Source: Brachycybe producta
Taxonomy: Eukaryota > Arthropoda > Diplopoda > Playtdesmida > Andrognathidae
Direction: 5' to 3'
Assembly (NCBI GenBank): GCA_036925085.1
Contig: JAUPFP010000042.1
Coordinates: 1,292,045 to 1,356,044 of the forward strand
DNA: 64,000 bases
In this document: positions 14,501-28,386 of the stretch, one piece after another
Layout of the letters: every line of letters starts with the position of its first letter
Numbering within the stretch: position 1 is the stretch's first letter
Made by a program: the position numbers and the translations under genes
The notes under the pieces: generated by a model
The model's input: the letters and a program-made list of their open reading frames with translations, nothing else
Told to the model about the DNA's origin: nothing
Databases searched by the model: none

Positions 14501-17500
14501 GTTCCTCGAAGAAAAAAAACAGTTGGGGGTCACAGTAATTGATGAGAATGTTGTATTATGAATCACAGATGTTGTGAGGAATTCAATATTAATATATCGA
14601 TAAAGGACACTGGAAAAGGAAAAGCTTTATTAGAGCCCATGACTTGTCAACCAATGGTGTACTTGTATGAGAAAAGAATGTACAATGTCCAACTCTCTCG
14701 AAATCCTATTCCTTAGATATTTCCAATACAAATTTAAAATTCTTTGTAGAAATACATTTATGGTTTGGCTATTAAAACTTTTATATTTGTCTCCTCAATT
14801 GTTTTATGAGTAAGATTTTCTCTATAATTGTATAGGTACAGTACTAGGCAAAGGAACCGTATAATTTTATGAAAACCAATCACTCAAAAGTGTCAATGTT
14901 GAAAATACGAAAGAATAGTTATTTTGGCTTTGACACAACAACATAAGATTCGTGTACATTATCTTCTAACACATGCCGAACAAGGATATCCATTTGTTGG
15001 CAGTACAACAAAACATTTCAACGGAATTTTTTTTAGAATTATTCAAGAAGTAACGCTAATTGAAATTATTTTTCGATTTTGTTATTATTATTATTATTAC
15101 TTTGTATATTTAAAAACCTACAAACAAATAATAATCTAAATTCCTAAGAAAAATGTATGTGGGATTACACAATTTCCTGTCTTGAGCTTTTTGACTTTGA
15201 AAATGAATAAGCAAACTGCATTGATGCAGTCAACTAATGTACAAATTAATTTACAATTTTTTTTAATTTGATAAAAAATGTATTGTTTTAACATGAAACA
15301 TAAATGAGGCGTGCATTTCCATAACATATTGTAAATGCCACATAAGGGTGAAATACGTTTTTAATCGAAAATAGATTTTAAATTTTAAACTCAATCATCA
15401 CTTAAAAATATTTTCAAGTTGATATTTTTCAAAATAAACTTTTTATGTGAGTTTGAGAATTCCTCAACTTTAAGCAAACAATGTTTTTTTCATTTTTTGT
15501 CTATAAAGAGTTTTATTTTAAAATAAAACAACGTGAAAACACCTTTAAGTGATTCAGATACGCTTCTAGTTTCTAAAACACTTTCTAGTTTCTTATTTTT
15601 GCTCTTGAAAAGACAGAATAATCAATAGTTTAAAAATCAGCTGTTCGTGTACTAATGTATCTTAATAAATTGAGTATAATTTCCTCTAGTAAAAACATTT
15701 GAGCAAATATTTTACATTATGCTGAAAAAGTGAAACTTGTATAAGCAATAACAAAAATCATTGGTTAATTTGCATATTTGAAACCAGTTTCATTATAGTG
15801 ATTACACCCATTTATGAGTACAAATAATAAAAAAACAGCCTGATTATTTTAGTGATTGCTCAAACTGATGTGGTAACATCCCAGATGTTAAAAAATAAAC
15901 AAATGGTTAGAACTAAACTGACGTTCTTTAAATTTCTAACAGATTTTTAAATATTTACAGTATTATAATATAAGCATTTATTTAATTATATTATTTTCCT
16001 TAGGATATGATAACAATTGTTACGTAACATCAGAAAAATTCTCAAAAGGCACCGGAGAACAACAACAACAACAGCAACAACAGGATGGGTGCAACACTAA
16101 TCAAGTGTCAATTCGTTTGGGTAATGTGGATCCATATACAAAACGTCCAGTTCTACCTCAAAAGTCATTTGATGAAATGTACAAATTAGACCGTCCAAAA
16201 GACAGAGGTAAACACTTTCCTATCTCTGTTTTTTTACTTTTGATTTATTTTGAAATTTTTCATGTTTCAAACTTTTCTTTTAGATTTGAAAAGTAAAATT
16301 GGAGAATTATGTCAAATCGAATGTTCTTGTTCTGGTCAAATGGCATGGAATATACTTAAAAAAAGAATACCATTGTTAACTTGGCTGCCAAAATACAACT
16401 TGAGAAAAGATCTAATTAGTGACATATTAGGAGGAATAACAGTCGGTATTATGCAAATTCCACAAGGTAGACAACAACAATTATAATAAAAAATAAATTA
16501 AACAGTGACGTCAATAATCTTCTCATGTTTTCATTAAGAAGCCGGAACAATCCATTAAGAAATTTAAATTTATACTATACATTGTAGTTGTCTATGTACT
16601 GTGTTCTATCTCCGTTTTAAACAGGGTACAAACAATTAATTCCAGCTAGTCAATCTAAAAATTGATTGTGACTGTATAGTACATGTAGTGGATAATTTAA
16701 TTCAATTTAACTTTTATTGCTCTTCGATCTTGGCTTAAACGATCTGCTCAGACAAGATAACCAATTCAGTCAATGGATTGAACTGAAAGAAACTTGATTA
16801 TGTGTGGAGTGGATTGACAAGCCTTAGAATGTTTTGCAACAATGGGAGTTAAGTTAAAAATATAAAAAACAGGCTCTGCTTACAATGCATTTTCAAAATA
16901 AAACAAAAAAAATGTGAAAGAAATAATCTGAATTGAAGATATGTTGTTATTTTGAGAGACAAACCAACACATAAGGTCGCCACCTTGTGCAAGCCAAAAT
17001 TAATCGCCTGTACCCAGCTTGACATTCAAATTACGTTACATTTTGCACTTCTGCACATTCTTGCGTTCCAGTATAGTACGATAGTGACGTTGATAAACCG
17101 CATAAAAGTAAATTAAAAACTGCTCACTTTTTGATGACACACACGTTTGAAATTGAAGCTCATCCTTTCATTCACCTCAGGTCACTTGTGTGCAGCTATT
17201 TCATATTTTTCTATTCTTGTACAATTTAAAAAGATTCCCAGATACGAGTGTAGAATCGTCTTTCGTGAATGTGAGTGCAAAATTGCCACAAGTGCACAAA
17301 AATGTGTGCAATATATACACCATTGGCCCTTTTTATTTGCATTGAGAATCCATAGGCCACAATACGATTAGGCCTACCTATCTCTTTCTTGTCTGTCTAC
17401 CTGGGGCTTGGTACAAAAATATACATATAACCATAAATATGAATAACCATGACCCATTTCTATAAAGTAAAGTACGAGCTCGTAAAATAAATAAATGTAT

Positions 17501-20500
17501 TTTAACAACCCTAATCCCATAGATAGTGTATATTGCAAAAGCATGGTCATAGATTACATAGTTAATATGGTATTTAATATTTTCATTACAATTGTCCACT
17601 ATAATTATTATTATAAAAAGAAATAAATAACTGTAATAACTTTTGATTTCATCTTTTGTTTTAGGTATGGCTTATGCTCTTCTGGCCAACTTGCCTCCTG
17701 TAGTTGGACTCTATGTGTCTTTCTTTTCTGTTCTTGTATATTTTGCTCTGGGCACATCGAGACATTTGTCTTTAGGTGAGTAATAGGTGTTCTTAACATT
17801 TTCCCCTCTCCTCATGGCCAATTCAAACATTAATCATGATGGTGACATTTGTAATTACTTTATGAAATGAAATATTTATAATACTGTATATATAAATTTT
17901 TAGAAGTGTGTCAGTCTGTTTGTCTGCTATACTGTCTGTGCATCCCCATACCATTTGACCTATCTGGAGTAAACTTTGCATAGTTTCCCATTTCCTATGA
18001 TCCGATGGGTGAACTAGGGTGCCTGGGAGCCCTAACAACAACTCTACACGTGCAAGACAGATATACAGTTATGGAAAAATTAATAGCAACCACCTTACAG
18101 CTAGATTTTTTTTTTCAATATTTCATGGAAATCTTTATTGAAATCAAAAAGTACATAATATATATTTTAGAACTTATGTAAAAAAAAACAATTGTCAATT
18201 TTTGTCTAAACAAAGTTTATTTTAATTATTATTTAACAATAATCACAATTTTTATCAACTCAAAACCATTAAAAAAACCTAAAAATGACTACATTGATAC
18301 TTAGTTTGGTTACTTTTTAGGATTTTATTCGTTATACTGTACGGCAACAATTACGGCATACATTTGGAGTTGATAAAAACATTACATTATTATACATGTA
18401 TATAACAATTAACTAATAATTTTAAAAAAAAATATTAAGAAAACATTAAAAAAACATTAATATGTTTTAGAATGTATGTAATTTTTGATTTCATTAAAGA
18501 TTTTCATGAAATATTAACATAAATTGAAAAAATAAACTGTCTACCCGTAAAAGTACTTGGATAATGTTTTTCCATAGAAGTCTAACGGGTCTCCTCATAA
18601 CTTCCATCTCTGTATCTCTATACGTGTACGCCTCATTACAACAAAGTCAATGTCTATCTTTTGTACAATATACATTAATTCTCAAACACCTTTTGACTTA
18701 GAGGTGCCAAAGAAAGTTAAGGTACTTCCTGTGATCCGACAGATAATTATCGGAGTACCCGGAAACACCAAAAACCACCCTGCACGTGTAAGACAGATGG
18801 CTATAGAACGGGTCCTAATTCCTTCTATATTTATCTATCTATGTATATCTACATGTACTGTATATACAATAGGTTGTATGTACTTAAAAATACGTGATAT
18901 GAATAATTCATATTCAAGCTCGAACAACGGATGTCACCTTCATATTTTTGGCCCGTGCGAAGAACGAGCTTGTCTGTTAGTAATTCTAATACAATGCTGG
19001 TACAATTGGGAACAACTCACGATTTATAGTAAAAGACTATACTAATTAAAAAAATTTTCAAATAGAATAAATTTAATTTCTAGAAAAACGTTAAAAAAAA
19101 TTTCCGATTAACTAAATTTGATAAAATAAAATCCTTGAATTCAGAAGGGGTTAGAATATCAATGGATAATACCAAAGTTTTAAAAATGAAGACACGTTGC
19201 AGTTAGTTAGTTGTTGTATATTTAGTAATCTTTTCAAAATAAGTGAACATTTTATACAAATCCATACATTCAATTTAGAATATGAAAAAATAACAATCGA
19301 AAAATAATTTAATAAAATTTGTTTTACCATTTTATGTATTTCAATATATATAATTATAGGTACGTTTGCTGTTGTCAGTTTAATGACAAGCAAAGTGATA
19401 AACAGTTATCTGACAAAACACGGTGCCTTTATTGGAAACATGAATTCGACAATATTAGTGAATGACTCACTAATGGAAAGTCTAAATATCAACAATAATA
19501 CAATGGTGACATCTCAGCCAGATGCAGTTTCCACTGATCACGACTTGACCGCCTTGAAAATTCAAGTGGCAGCTGTGGCAGCTTTTTTTGTTGGAGTTGT
19601 ACAGGTACAGTATATAATACATTGTATATTTTTCAATATATAATATAATAAAAACTACTGACATACATTTCACAAAAATGTCATATATGTAACTTGTTTT
19701 TATAATTTATTTTATCATGACGTCACTGAAGTGGTTTATTTTGTTGTTTCTAGATGGTAATGGCAGCATTACAACTTGGTGCACTATCAGTCTACTTGTC
19801 CGATACGTTGGTCAGTGGTTTTACAACTGGAGCTGCTGTCCACGTATTCACTAGTCAAGTGAAATACTTGTTTGGAATCAGTGTTCCTAACCATGGAGGG
19901 GTGTTTGCAGTTATTTATGTAAATATTCTAAACATTTCTATACATCCATTATTTTTAATGTACTCTCTCATTCATATAATTATGTTTAAATTTTTCCAGA
20001 CATATATTGATATTTTTTCTTCTATTCAAAAAACCAATTTAATAACGTTAGCACTTTCAGCAAGCGTTATTATTTCATTGGTATTGGTTAATGATTGTAT
20101 TAATGCTCGATATCGAAGCAGGATGATAATGCCGGTACCCATGGAACTCATTGTGGTAAAAAAAAATGTGTAGAAATAATAAGAATTTTAAATGAATTTT
20201 TATAAATAACACAACAGTTTGTTTGTTTGTTTTTCAGATTGTAATCACCACATTGTCGTCCTATTTTCTTGAACTGAATAAGAAATACAACGTTAAAATT
20301 GTCAACCATATTCCAACTGGGTAAGGACAAGTATATTTTACAAGTATATTTACGGTGTGTTTGGCCAGAACGACTACAGTTGCAATGTGACACTTGTTAA
20401 GAAATATAAGAGAAATTTATTTTGTAGTTTTAATAATTATCCATAAAAAGAAAACAAGCCAAATAGGCCATATTCGAATTGTTTCTTTGTATACTCAATT

Positions 20501-23500
20501 AATGAACCTCAGAAACGTTTTTCTAAAGCCTCATTTTCACCTTGACCACATTGCACTGTGTGTATTGCATACACACATGCAACTTCACTTATTTCATACA
20601 TTGATACATGCCTTGACCCAGACTGAATTGCAATGTAGTTGATACATTTGAATCACAGTGACAAACAGCTCATGTATTTCTATATTTTTACAGTATTCCA
20701 CCTCCAACATTACCACGTTTTGATATCATACCCAACATAGCAACCGACTGCTTATCACTTGCAATTGTTTCATACTGTATTCCAATATCACTGGCAAAAC
20801 TTTCTGCTAAAAAGTTCAAATATGACATCATTCCCAACCAGGTGAGAAACTAATTTTGAATTAGTGTTCTAGTGTAGTTTATTATATAATCATAAGTAAA
20901 GGAGCTCACTGCCAACTTTATAGAAGGAAAGTTGGAATAGTTGGAAAGATTCTGTCAAGCTGAGTGCAAATATGCAAAAAAAATTTTTTGGCGAAAACAG
21001 TAAAAACTCGTGCAAACGTTAGAATTTACATGGAAGTTTCATGTCATTTTAAAATGTTTCTTATGTCAATATATGGGTAAGAGTTTGGTTAAGTTGGGTT
21101 TGGTGAGCGTTTATATTTGTTGCATAGATTTGTCTAAAAATAATTTAGTTTTATTTCAAGTAGGATTATTTAGGTCCTGTCTATGTTAAAATAGCCCCCA
21201 AAAATTAAAATGCTATTGGAATTTTAATTCTAAACTTCCTAATTAGTCTAAACGTTTGCATGCGTTTTTTGGTGTTTCATCAGAAAATGTATATTCGTAC
21301 ACAGCTCGACAAACCCTTTCCAACAAGCTATAGTTTATTGAAATTGGAGAGGAGCTCCTAAACTAGGATTGTTCTGTTTTGTAATTAATTGTGTTTTACA
21401 GGAATTGGTTGCTTATGGTGCAGGAAACATAGTAGGTTCCTTCTTTTCGTGCTTTCCAAGTTGTGCTTCTCTTTCAAGAAGCACAGTTCAGGAACTTTCT
21501 GGAGCAAAGACACAGGCAATATATATAATGTTTTCATTTTTTTTTATTAAGTTCTAGTTTTTTTTATATAAAACAAATATTTACACTAACATATTTTTTT
21601 ATATAGGTGGCAAGTTTGATATCATGTGGCTTCATTTTGATAGTCTTGTTGTTAATTGCACCTCTATTTGAACCAGTGCCAAACGTAAATTATTTTCTAC
21701 TACAATTCAATAAATAATTTGATTTTAAATTCAACTATTGATCACTAATAATGTAGAGTGTTTTGGCTGGTATCATCGTTGTGGCTTTACGAGGAATGTT
21801 TCGACAAGTAAGTGACCTACACAGTGCCTGGAAAACTTCAAAAAGAGAAGCTGTACGTATACTTCATAACTGATATAATCGTAAAATGACATGTAGAAAA
21901 CCATACTGGGAATAACAGAAGGGCACATATATTGAAAATTAAGAGGTTAGGTGACCATAAGTCCTATATACGAGGTGAAGTTGTTTGTTTAATTTTCAAA
22001 ATACATCTCAATAAGAAAACTTTTACAACCGATTTAATCAACTTTTAAATTGAGGATCAGCTGATGACTTACTTAAACCTATATTACATTGTGACCTTCA
22101 ACTAATCTATGACTTAACTTTTGATTGAATTGGTTGTTTGTTATATATTTAACAAAAAAGGTGTCAACAAATGTTGGCTGTTTTCCAATCAATATGGAAA
22201 ATCCAAGATATTGCAAATAATGTTGAATAATATTCTGGTTTGTGTAGAAGAAAAACAGCCTATATTTGTTTGGCTAAAAAAATCATGTTTTTTTTTTCAA
22301 ACAATACCTAGGCAGTTTGGCTTGTATCCTTTGTTGCTGTCGTTTTACTCGACGTTGACTTGGGACTTTTAGTTGCCATCTGTTTTTTGTTGATAACAGT
22401 ACTCTACAGGTTACAAAGGTGAGAGAAACCAATTCGTTTGTTGAGCATATGACAAAATTTAAATTAGAAGAAAACACTACAAAATTATTAGGACTCGAAT
22501 TTTTATGCAAAATCAAGCAAATGTTTCTCAATTTGTGGCCCAACTGACAATTATGAAGTAACCCATAATCATCATCAGTAGGGCATCTGCAATTAAGTTT
22601 TTTTCTAATTAAAAAAAGACTGGTCAGAGGCTAGATGTCTTGTTACTAAACGGGATTGTTACTTTACAATTGACCATTAGGTCACAGAATGAGAAGCATT
22701 TGCTTGATTTTGTATAAAATTACAAGCCCTAATAACCATAGTTTTATTGTAAACCTTCGTTTTTAAATAAAAGAATCTATTTAGTGGCCACTCAGTGGCT
22801 CAAGGATTTTCCAGTTTCTAGTGCGATTTATTTTTAAAACTATGTTTTTCAGACCGTATTCCACTACACTAGGCAATGTCCCTAAAACGGATATGTATTT
22901 GGATATACAAAAATACAAAGTGGTAAAATAAATAATTACTGTAACTTCACAAATAGGAGAGTTGTATAAAAACGTGCTGTTAACAAAATTTCATGTTTCT
23001 ATCTTAATTTACAGCCTAAAGAAGTACAGGGACTAAAAATAGTTCACTTTGGTGGAGCTTTGTTTTTTGCAAACAGAGACTATTTCAGACAACAAATGTA
23101 CAAATTAGTGTTTAACCCACAGTGAGTGCAGTATTTTCTTTATAACACGAGACAATACGTAATCAAAATCTAAACAATTTCAATTTTAGACAAGAACTTA
23201 TTAGACGGAAAAAGGAAGAAAAGGTTTCTAATAAAGTCATATCAGATAACACAATAATTTCTTGCCAAAATCTTGTTCACGAATTCAAATCAGACTGCAA
23301 CTGCATACTGGTCAGATAATTATCTTTTGAACTTATTGTTTAAGTAGTAATTATTTTTTTCTAAAGACTAAAAATTAGTTTTATTATAGTGTCCCGAAGA
23401 TGGCAACGGTACATTTGTCAATGGAAAATCGATAGAAAATCTGTTCGATTCTAAAATCCAAAAGGCATCATCGGAAGAAGGAAATCACTCTTCACTCGAT

Positions 23501-24888
23501 GCAGTCACTGCCATTATTGTCGACTGTTCAGTAATGTCTTTTATTGATACACCAGCAATGGCCATGTTTGCTCAGGTAATTACTTAATACTGTACCTTTG
23601 TTTACATACAAAGATTGTAGAAAAATAAAACTTACTTTTAAAGAAGTTTTGCAAACAGTTTTATTTTCAAACTCTGGTTATTCTGCATTTCAGAAGAGCA
23701 ACACTAAGGAGAAACTAAAAGTTTGTTAGAAACTAGAACGGTAGCTGTATCCCTTAATAGTGTTTTCATCTTTGCTATATTCCAAAATAATCTTTTTATG
23801 GACAAAAATTAAAAAAATATCATCCACTTAAAGTTGGCCCATTTTTAAACTTACATAAAAAGCTTATTTTCTAAAAGATATCAACATGAAAATACCTTTA
23901 AGTGATTGAGCTACTCTTCTAGTTACTAAAATACTTTGACGTTTCTCTTCAACTTTCTTACGAATGACAGAATAACCAAAGTTCAAGGAGCGTTTGTACT
24001 TTGTATCTGTAGTTTTAGGGGCAAAATTAAGAAAAACTTAAAGTGTTTTAGAAACTAGAATGGTAGCTTAATCACTTAAGGACAGTTTTCATGTTGATAT
24101 TTTTTTCAAAATAAACTTTTTATAGGCAAATATTAAAAAAATGTCATCTGCTTAAAGTTGGGTCAGTTCATCATAGTTTCCTTTTGAGTTTCTAAAACTA
24201 TATCAATTTTCTCTTAATGTTGCTCTCGAAAGACAGAATGATGAAAGTTCGAGGGACATTTTCACTTTGAAACCACATTGTGATTTACAGTGATATTTAT
24301 ATATATTTTTTTAAACATTTGTAATTATTTTGCACAGTTGCGTACCGAATATGATGAAGTTGGTGTTACATTGTATTTGTCGGGATGTAAAGGTGTGTAT
24401 TATAAAGTTATGATTTACTATTAGTTATAAAAAGCAGAAAATGTTGAAGAATTAGGGAAGAATTAAACACACACTAAATAAAATTTCAAAAAATTTCACT
24501 TTGTCAGGCGTGTAGGAGAAGCTCCCAAATATCTTTCAATGGAAAGCACCATATAGAGATATTGTTATTTTCTATATTTGTTTCTGTTTTTCTGCTGGTT
24601 TTTCATTGCGTGCGTGTGATTCTTCCCTAATACTGCCAAAATCTCGTTATTAATTCTAAAAGTGTTTATTTGTTTGTTTTTATATATATATATACGTCAT
24701 AATATAATTTGTTTTGGTTGGAATAAATTAAAGACAACATACTGATGAAGCTGGAGAAATCAGATAATTTTGCCAACCTTCAGGACAACTTGTTTCCAAC
24801 AATACACGATGCTGTCTTGCATGTGATTCAAACTAAAAATGAAGCCAATAATTCCAAATCTGATTTAGCTTACAATACCAGCTTATGA
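11547..24888 (+). CDS. SLC26-family multi-pass anion exchanger with STAS domain, gene 1 of a tandem pair
   Basis: Nineteen coding exons join in frame to 811 residues: 11547-11598, 16004-16207, 16284-16466, 17665-17775, 19360-19604, 19754-19918, 20000-20155, 20238-20320, 20694-20841, 21402-21515, 21607-21684, 21757-21852, 22312-22418, 22853-22922, 23015-23121, 23190-23310, 23390-23575, 24338-24392, 24734-24888. It is a plasma-membrane-type exchanger of small anions by family knowledge; the substrate cannot be read here. Visible: eight glutamines at residues 37-44, the sulfate-transporter signature region [20 protein letters not shown] (from about 146), sequons at about 212, 218 and 229 in the outer loop, the SLSRS motif with Ser474-Arg475 at the anion-binding region, then a STAS domain from about 590 to the C-terminus containing AIIVDCS. 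The wording around TDMYLDI resembles the SLC26A5/A6 clade. Intron 10 has a GC donor. Poly(A) signals AATAAA lie at 25033 and 25075. Confidence 0.95.
15391..15655. repeat. Foldback family A, copy 3 (left arm truncated)
   Basis: In intron 1 of SLC26 gene 1. The internal half-arms and the complete right arm (TTCTAGTTTCTAAAACACTT near 15560) are present; the outer left arm is missing. Confidence 0.75.
17870..18064 (+). mobile_element. Helitron-like 5' end fragment
   Basis: The stretch GTGTGTCAGTCTGTTTGTCTG, followed by a CCATTTGACC...GTAAACTTTGCAT segment, resembles the 5' leader common to many animal Helitrons (TC-rich GTCTG words, then a GACC-GATTT-GGA-AACTT-GCA like block). A diverged related block occurs at about 18655-18815 (CTGTGATCCGA, CACGTGTAAGACAGATG). 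It lies in intron 4 of SLC26 gene 1. Assigned by resemblance only. Confidence 0.35.
18066..18577. mobile_element. Mariner-like non-autonomous foldback element
   Basis: The ends are inverted: CAGTTATGGAAAAATTAATAG at the left and a right end reading CTATGGAAAAACATTATCC on the other strand, preceded on the left by TA. Longer inner arms also pair (about 18100-18180 with 18470-18545, around TTTCATGAAATATT and GATTTCATTAAAGATTTTC). TATGGAAAAATTAAT-type ends are familiar from Tc1/mariner elements. No transposase is present. It lies in intron 4 of SLC26 gene 1, inside the Helitron-like sequence. Confidence 0.55.
21516..21606 (+). other. GC-AG intron in SLC26 gene 1 (intron 10)
   Basis: The exon ends AAGACACAG and the intron begins GCAATATATA. 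The homologous site in the second gene reads AAAACACAG|GTAAATTT. Phase and protein similarity require this boundary, and the next GT downstream would break the frame. This is therefore a GT-to-GC change within one paralogue. Confidence 0.8.
23650..23985. repeat. Foldback family A, copy 4
   Basis: In intron 17 of SLC26 gene 1. The left arm carries GAAACTAGAACGGTAGCT and the right arm GAGCTACTCTTCTAGTTACT. The arms have diverged from each other. Confidence 0.8.
23990..24285. repeat. Foldback family A, copy 5 (adjacent to copy 4)
   Basis: Follows copy 4 almost directly in the same intron. The left arm contains GAAACTAGAATGGTAGCTTA. The right arm is shortened to its outer part (GTTTCTAAAACTATATCAA, then CTCGAAAGACAGAATGATGA). 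Confidence 0.75.
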
Positions 24889-25310
24889 AATTAAAAATAT
24901 CAAAATAGTGTACAAAATACGTGTATAAATCTCTTTAATAAGACCAATTTTTTGAATGTGTCAGGCAACAAGCCAATTGAAATATTCTACAAAAGTAATT
25001 ACTCTGACACTGAAAGTGTTATTGAAGGATTTAATAAACTTTTTAATGTGTGTGTGTGAATTAATTACACTTGTAATAAATTCAGAAACAAAGTGCTGTT
25101 TATCTTTATTACACATGTATATTTTTGTTTCGTGACGGTTATCTAGTGTTGTAATATAACATTTGTTTAAATTTACATGAAAGTTGCCAAGAAAACCGTT
25201 TCAATTATGTGATAAACATAGACCTAAAAAGTAAAAACAGCATTTGTTTAGAATTTCACGTTTTATACCAAACTAGTATACGATAATTCTCAATATTATT
25301 TTGCATACAG

Positions 25311-25463
25311 TATACCTTATTAGCCCGAATATAACACGATGTTTTTCAGCCAATTCTTTTTCATATAAATAAGAACTCGCGTTATATTCGAGAAAATCTT
25401 TGATTAGTAATTGCTGGTCGCATTAAGTTCGAGGCCGCATTATATTCGGGCTAATACGGTATA
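25311..25463. mobile_element. Short TIR element (MITE)
   Basis: The left end, TATACCTTATTAGCCCGAAT (25311 on), pairs over 24 bases with the right end (25440-25463) with one mismatch. A third partial copy, GTTATATTCGAG, lies inside at about 25381. I recall similar ATACCGTATTAGCCCGAATA repeats from other marine invertebrate genomes, but cannot verify that here. No coding capacity. Confidence 0.7.
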
Positions 25464-27373
25464 ATACTTCATAAAAGTGGTGGTCAACTTAAGATATTTT
25501 TTTTGCATAGGATGTTGCTTTGCCTGCATGCTGGGATATTTGTTGGATTTTTTTATACTTGCAGTAAATGCTGTTTAATTAATAAGAAATGTCAGCTTAG
25601 GCCAAGAAGATCTTCCACATTGAAAAAAACGCCACCTGAAAATGCTTCTAAAATTGAATTTTATATAGTTAAAATATTTATTTTCTATTCATTTGACAGA
25701 ATGTATAGGCCTACATCAAAAACCGAATTTGTTACACCTGTTTTTTTTTTTTTCAAATTAAAAAAAATCTATATTCAGTCATATTTTCATTTGGTGTTTT
25801 CTGCATATGGAACCTTGGCTTAATACTGCTACATAAACAGATTATTAATTAGAATTTGTCATGTATATATTTGAATATGAAATATTTTTTAAAGAAAATG
25901 TGTACAAAATGTTTAATTCTTTCAGTTAAAAAAAAGTCATTAAAATGATAGAAAAACTTTGAAATGGAAAGATAATAATTAATATTTAAACATGCTTAAC
26001 GGTACAGTTCATTGTACATGGTAAATGATATGATTATACATTGGCGGACTAGCCTATCAGACATTTTCCGGATATGCCACACAGTTTGAGGGACCGGATT
26101 TGACATTAATGGAAAGATTTCATTATGAAACACAATGAAAATTTAAAAAACGCACAAAAAGAAACGAACAGAAAAAGTAGAATAACACATTTTTGTCAAA
26201 AAAAAAAAAGATAACCAAGTAGGAAAATATTTGAAACAGAAAAATAATTTTGCTGGGTTGTGTATTTTTGTTTTTTACTCGCAAAATAACAAAAGATGAC
26301 AAATATCAAAATAGAACCAAGGTGGTGCGGGTTTTTTTTTTCGTCCGCCTCTGCAATTGTATATGGTGAATGTTACAATTGTACATTTAACATGTAAAGA
26401 AACACATCATGTGTAGCCATGCAGCCTACTATGAAAAATAAGAGAATTTCATCCATTGCCAACCTCGCTCAATTCGACATCCTGCTGTGTCATTAAATAA
26501 CACATTGAAGGTGTATTTATATCAATTATATTTCTTGACGTAAAATTCCAAATGTAAACTATGATAGTACAAGGGCTTCTGAGTATACAAATATATACTA
26601 AAAGATTTTAAATTTAAACAATCAATATCAATGAAATTGTCTTATTTTTCCTAGAATACACACAAATAAGGAGAAAAAAAATATTGAAACAAAATAACGT
26701 TTTCTTACTTTAATTCAGTGATTAGTATATTTAAATAGAAAAGATGCAGTCATTTTTTTCCCTAATTATTCCAAATTTGAAAGTAAAATAATTAAATAAC
26801 AAGGTCATTTGATAAAAAAACAAACATGGTGTGGCATGCTTATTAAATAGCAAAAAAAAAAAGATTATATAGTAAATCATAGAAAATGTGCTTGCGAATT
26901 GTCACATTTCTGTTGAAATAGTGCCACAGAAATAAATAACAGGTTAGAAAAATTGTAGTTAATCTTATTAATAACGATATTTAAAGTACATTATTTCCTG
27001 TGCTTTGTTTCAACCAACAAAAGTAATGCCTTTTTTCAACATATTGTAGTGCTATGTTTATACATTGGATATATGTGGTTATACAAATTTTCCTATCAAC
27101 TTTTTAACTCTTCTCGTGACTTGTATCATGTTTTAACATAAATTAAGACACCAGAGTTGATAGCAATCAGTATAACCAACAACCATGTAATATTTGATAC
27201 GAAATGAGGCGTTCAGTTATGCCAATAATACAAAGTAAAATAAACCACATGTAATGAATAAAATTATAAAATATACATTCAAAGTAGTAGTTTAGTCAAT
27301 TAGCATCCGGACTTCGTAACAATCAACATCTTGTCGCATAGTGTGAAGACACGTCCACAGATACGTACTAACC

Positions 27374-27841
27374 AGGGCTCTCATTACACAAAAAGTCTTA
27401 AAACTGTAACAGACAAACCTTATGAAGTCACTGCTTGCACGTTATCGTTTTATGACTGTCATATTATTCTGTACACCAGTCAATGGCAGTCATATGACAG
27501 TATTTGTCATAATATTATATTCTTTCTTTTATTTTCTTTCTGTAATGAGGCCCCAGGGTTGTAACCATAGTGAGTTTTACTGGTCCTCCAAGCGGGCCTT
27601 CAAGGGGGCCCAAACAACAACATGCATGCATATGCAACATAATGCATATTGAATTTTATATAATTTTTATCAAACATTTTATTATTTACAAATTATTGTA
27701 AAATATATTGCAACATTTAAGAATAATTTTCTAATTATTAAAAGTTACTAATCATATCGAAATTACATAACGTCACAAAAAGATCAGAAAAGGAAAGCAC
27801 TGAGGGACTAGCTAGGGCCTTAGTACCCTCTTTATGGCCCT
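27374..27841. mobile_element. Cluster of two hAT-like MITEs
   Basis: The first (27374 to about 27557) begins CAGGGCTCTCATTAC and ends GTAATGAGGCCCCAGGG. Inside are repeated CATATGACAG/ATGACTGTCAT palindromes shared with the element at 55977-56516. The second (about 27553-27841) begins CAGGGTTGTAACC and ends TTTATGGCCCTG, and is related through its length to the copy at 42865-43235 (shared GTCCTCCA...CC, AACAACAACAT, ACATTTAAGA-TAATTTTCTAA). CAGGG ends are typical of hAT-type elements. No clear target duplication here. Confidence 0.55.
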
Positions 27842-28386
27842 GATACTAACACGATGTCACGTCACATGGCAAATCCTATGAATAACAGAATATGCCTGTA
27901 TAGCCTATGTTGGCACCTTTCTCCCATTTTAGCCCAGATACAAAATTTAAATCATTTCATGCATTATATGCAAATAATAATTTTCAAATAAGAAATTCAT
28001 AACAAAGCCTTCCACTATTAGGACCTAATTATTATCATACCTCATAAAGAAAACAACCGGACATTTTTATCACGGGAGGACTATTATTGCGATAGAAATT
28101 ATGATTGATGCAACAACCAGACATGTAATTAAATAGCTCTATTTAAAGAAGTCTATATAAGTGTTATTACATTGTTATCATCTTTATTTGCTTTGGATAA
28201 AATGCCATCAGTTAACACTTTGACTCTCAGTTTCGCAAAAAAAGATACCTTTTTCTTAACAGAAAACATTTAGGTTTTTTATTTACTATAAAATAATTAT
28301 TTGTAACAATTTTCTATATATTGTTATAATTTTTTTCATCAGAATTTCAATTGCTTTTATTTAAGATTTTAGAAAGTGAATTTAAA

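Noticed and set aside
16480-16500. Alternative reading in which SLC26 gene 1 exon 3 runs on to a stop at about 16484
   Set aside because: The GT donor at 16467, the homologous exon in gene 2 and phase continuity into 17665 all support splicing.
18650-19045. 131-codon plus-strand ORF
   Set aside because: It lies in an SLC26 intron over Helitron-like repeat sequence and has no recognisable domain.
25503-25823. 106-codon plus-strand ORF downstream of SLC26 gene 1
   Set aside because: Low-complexity Phe/Lys-rich translation of T/A runs, no domain.
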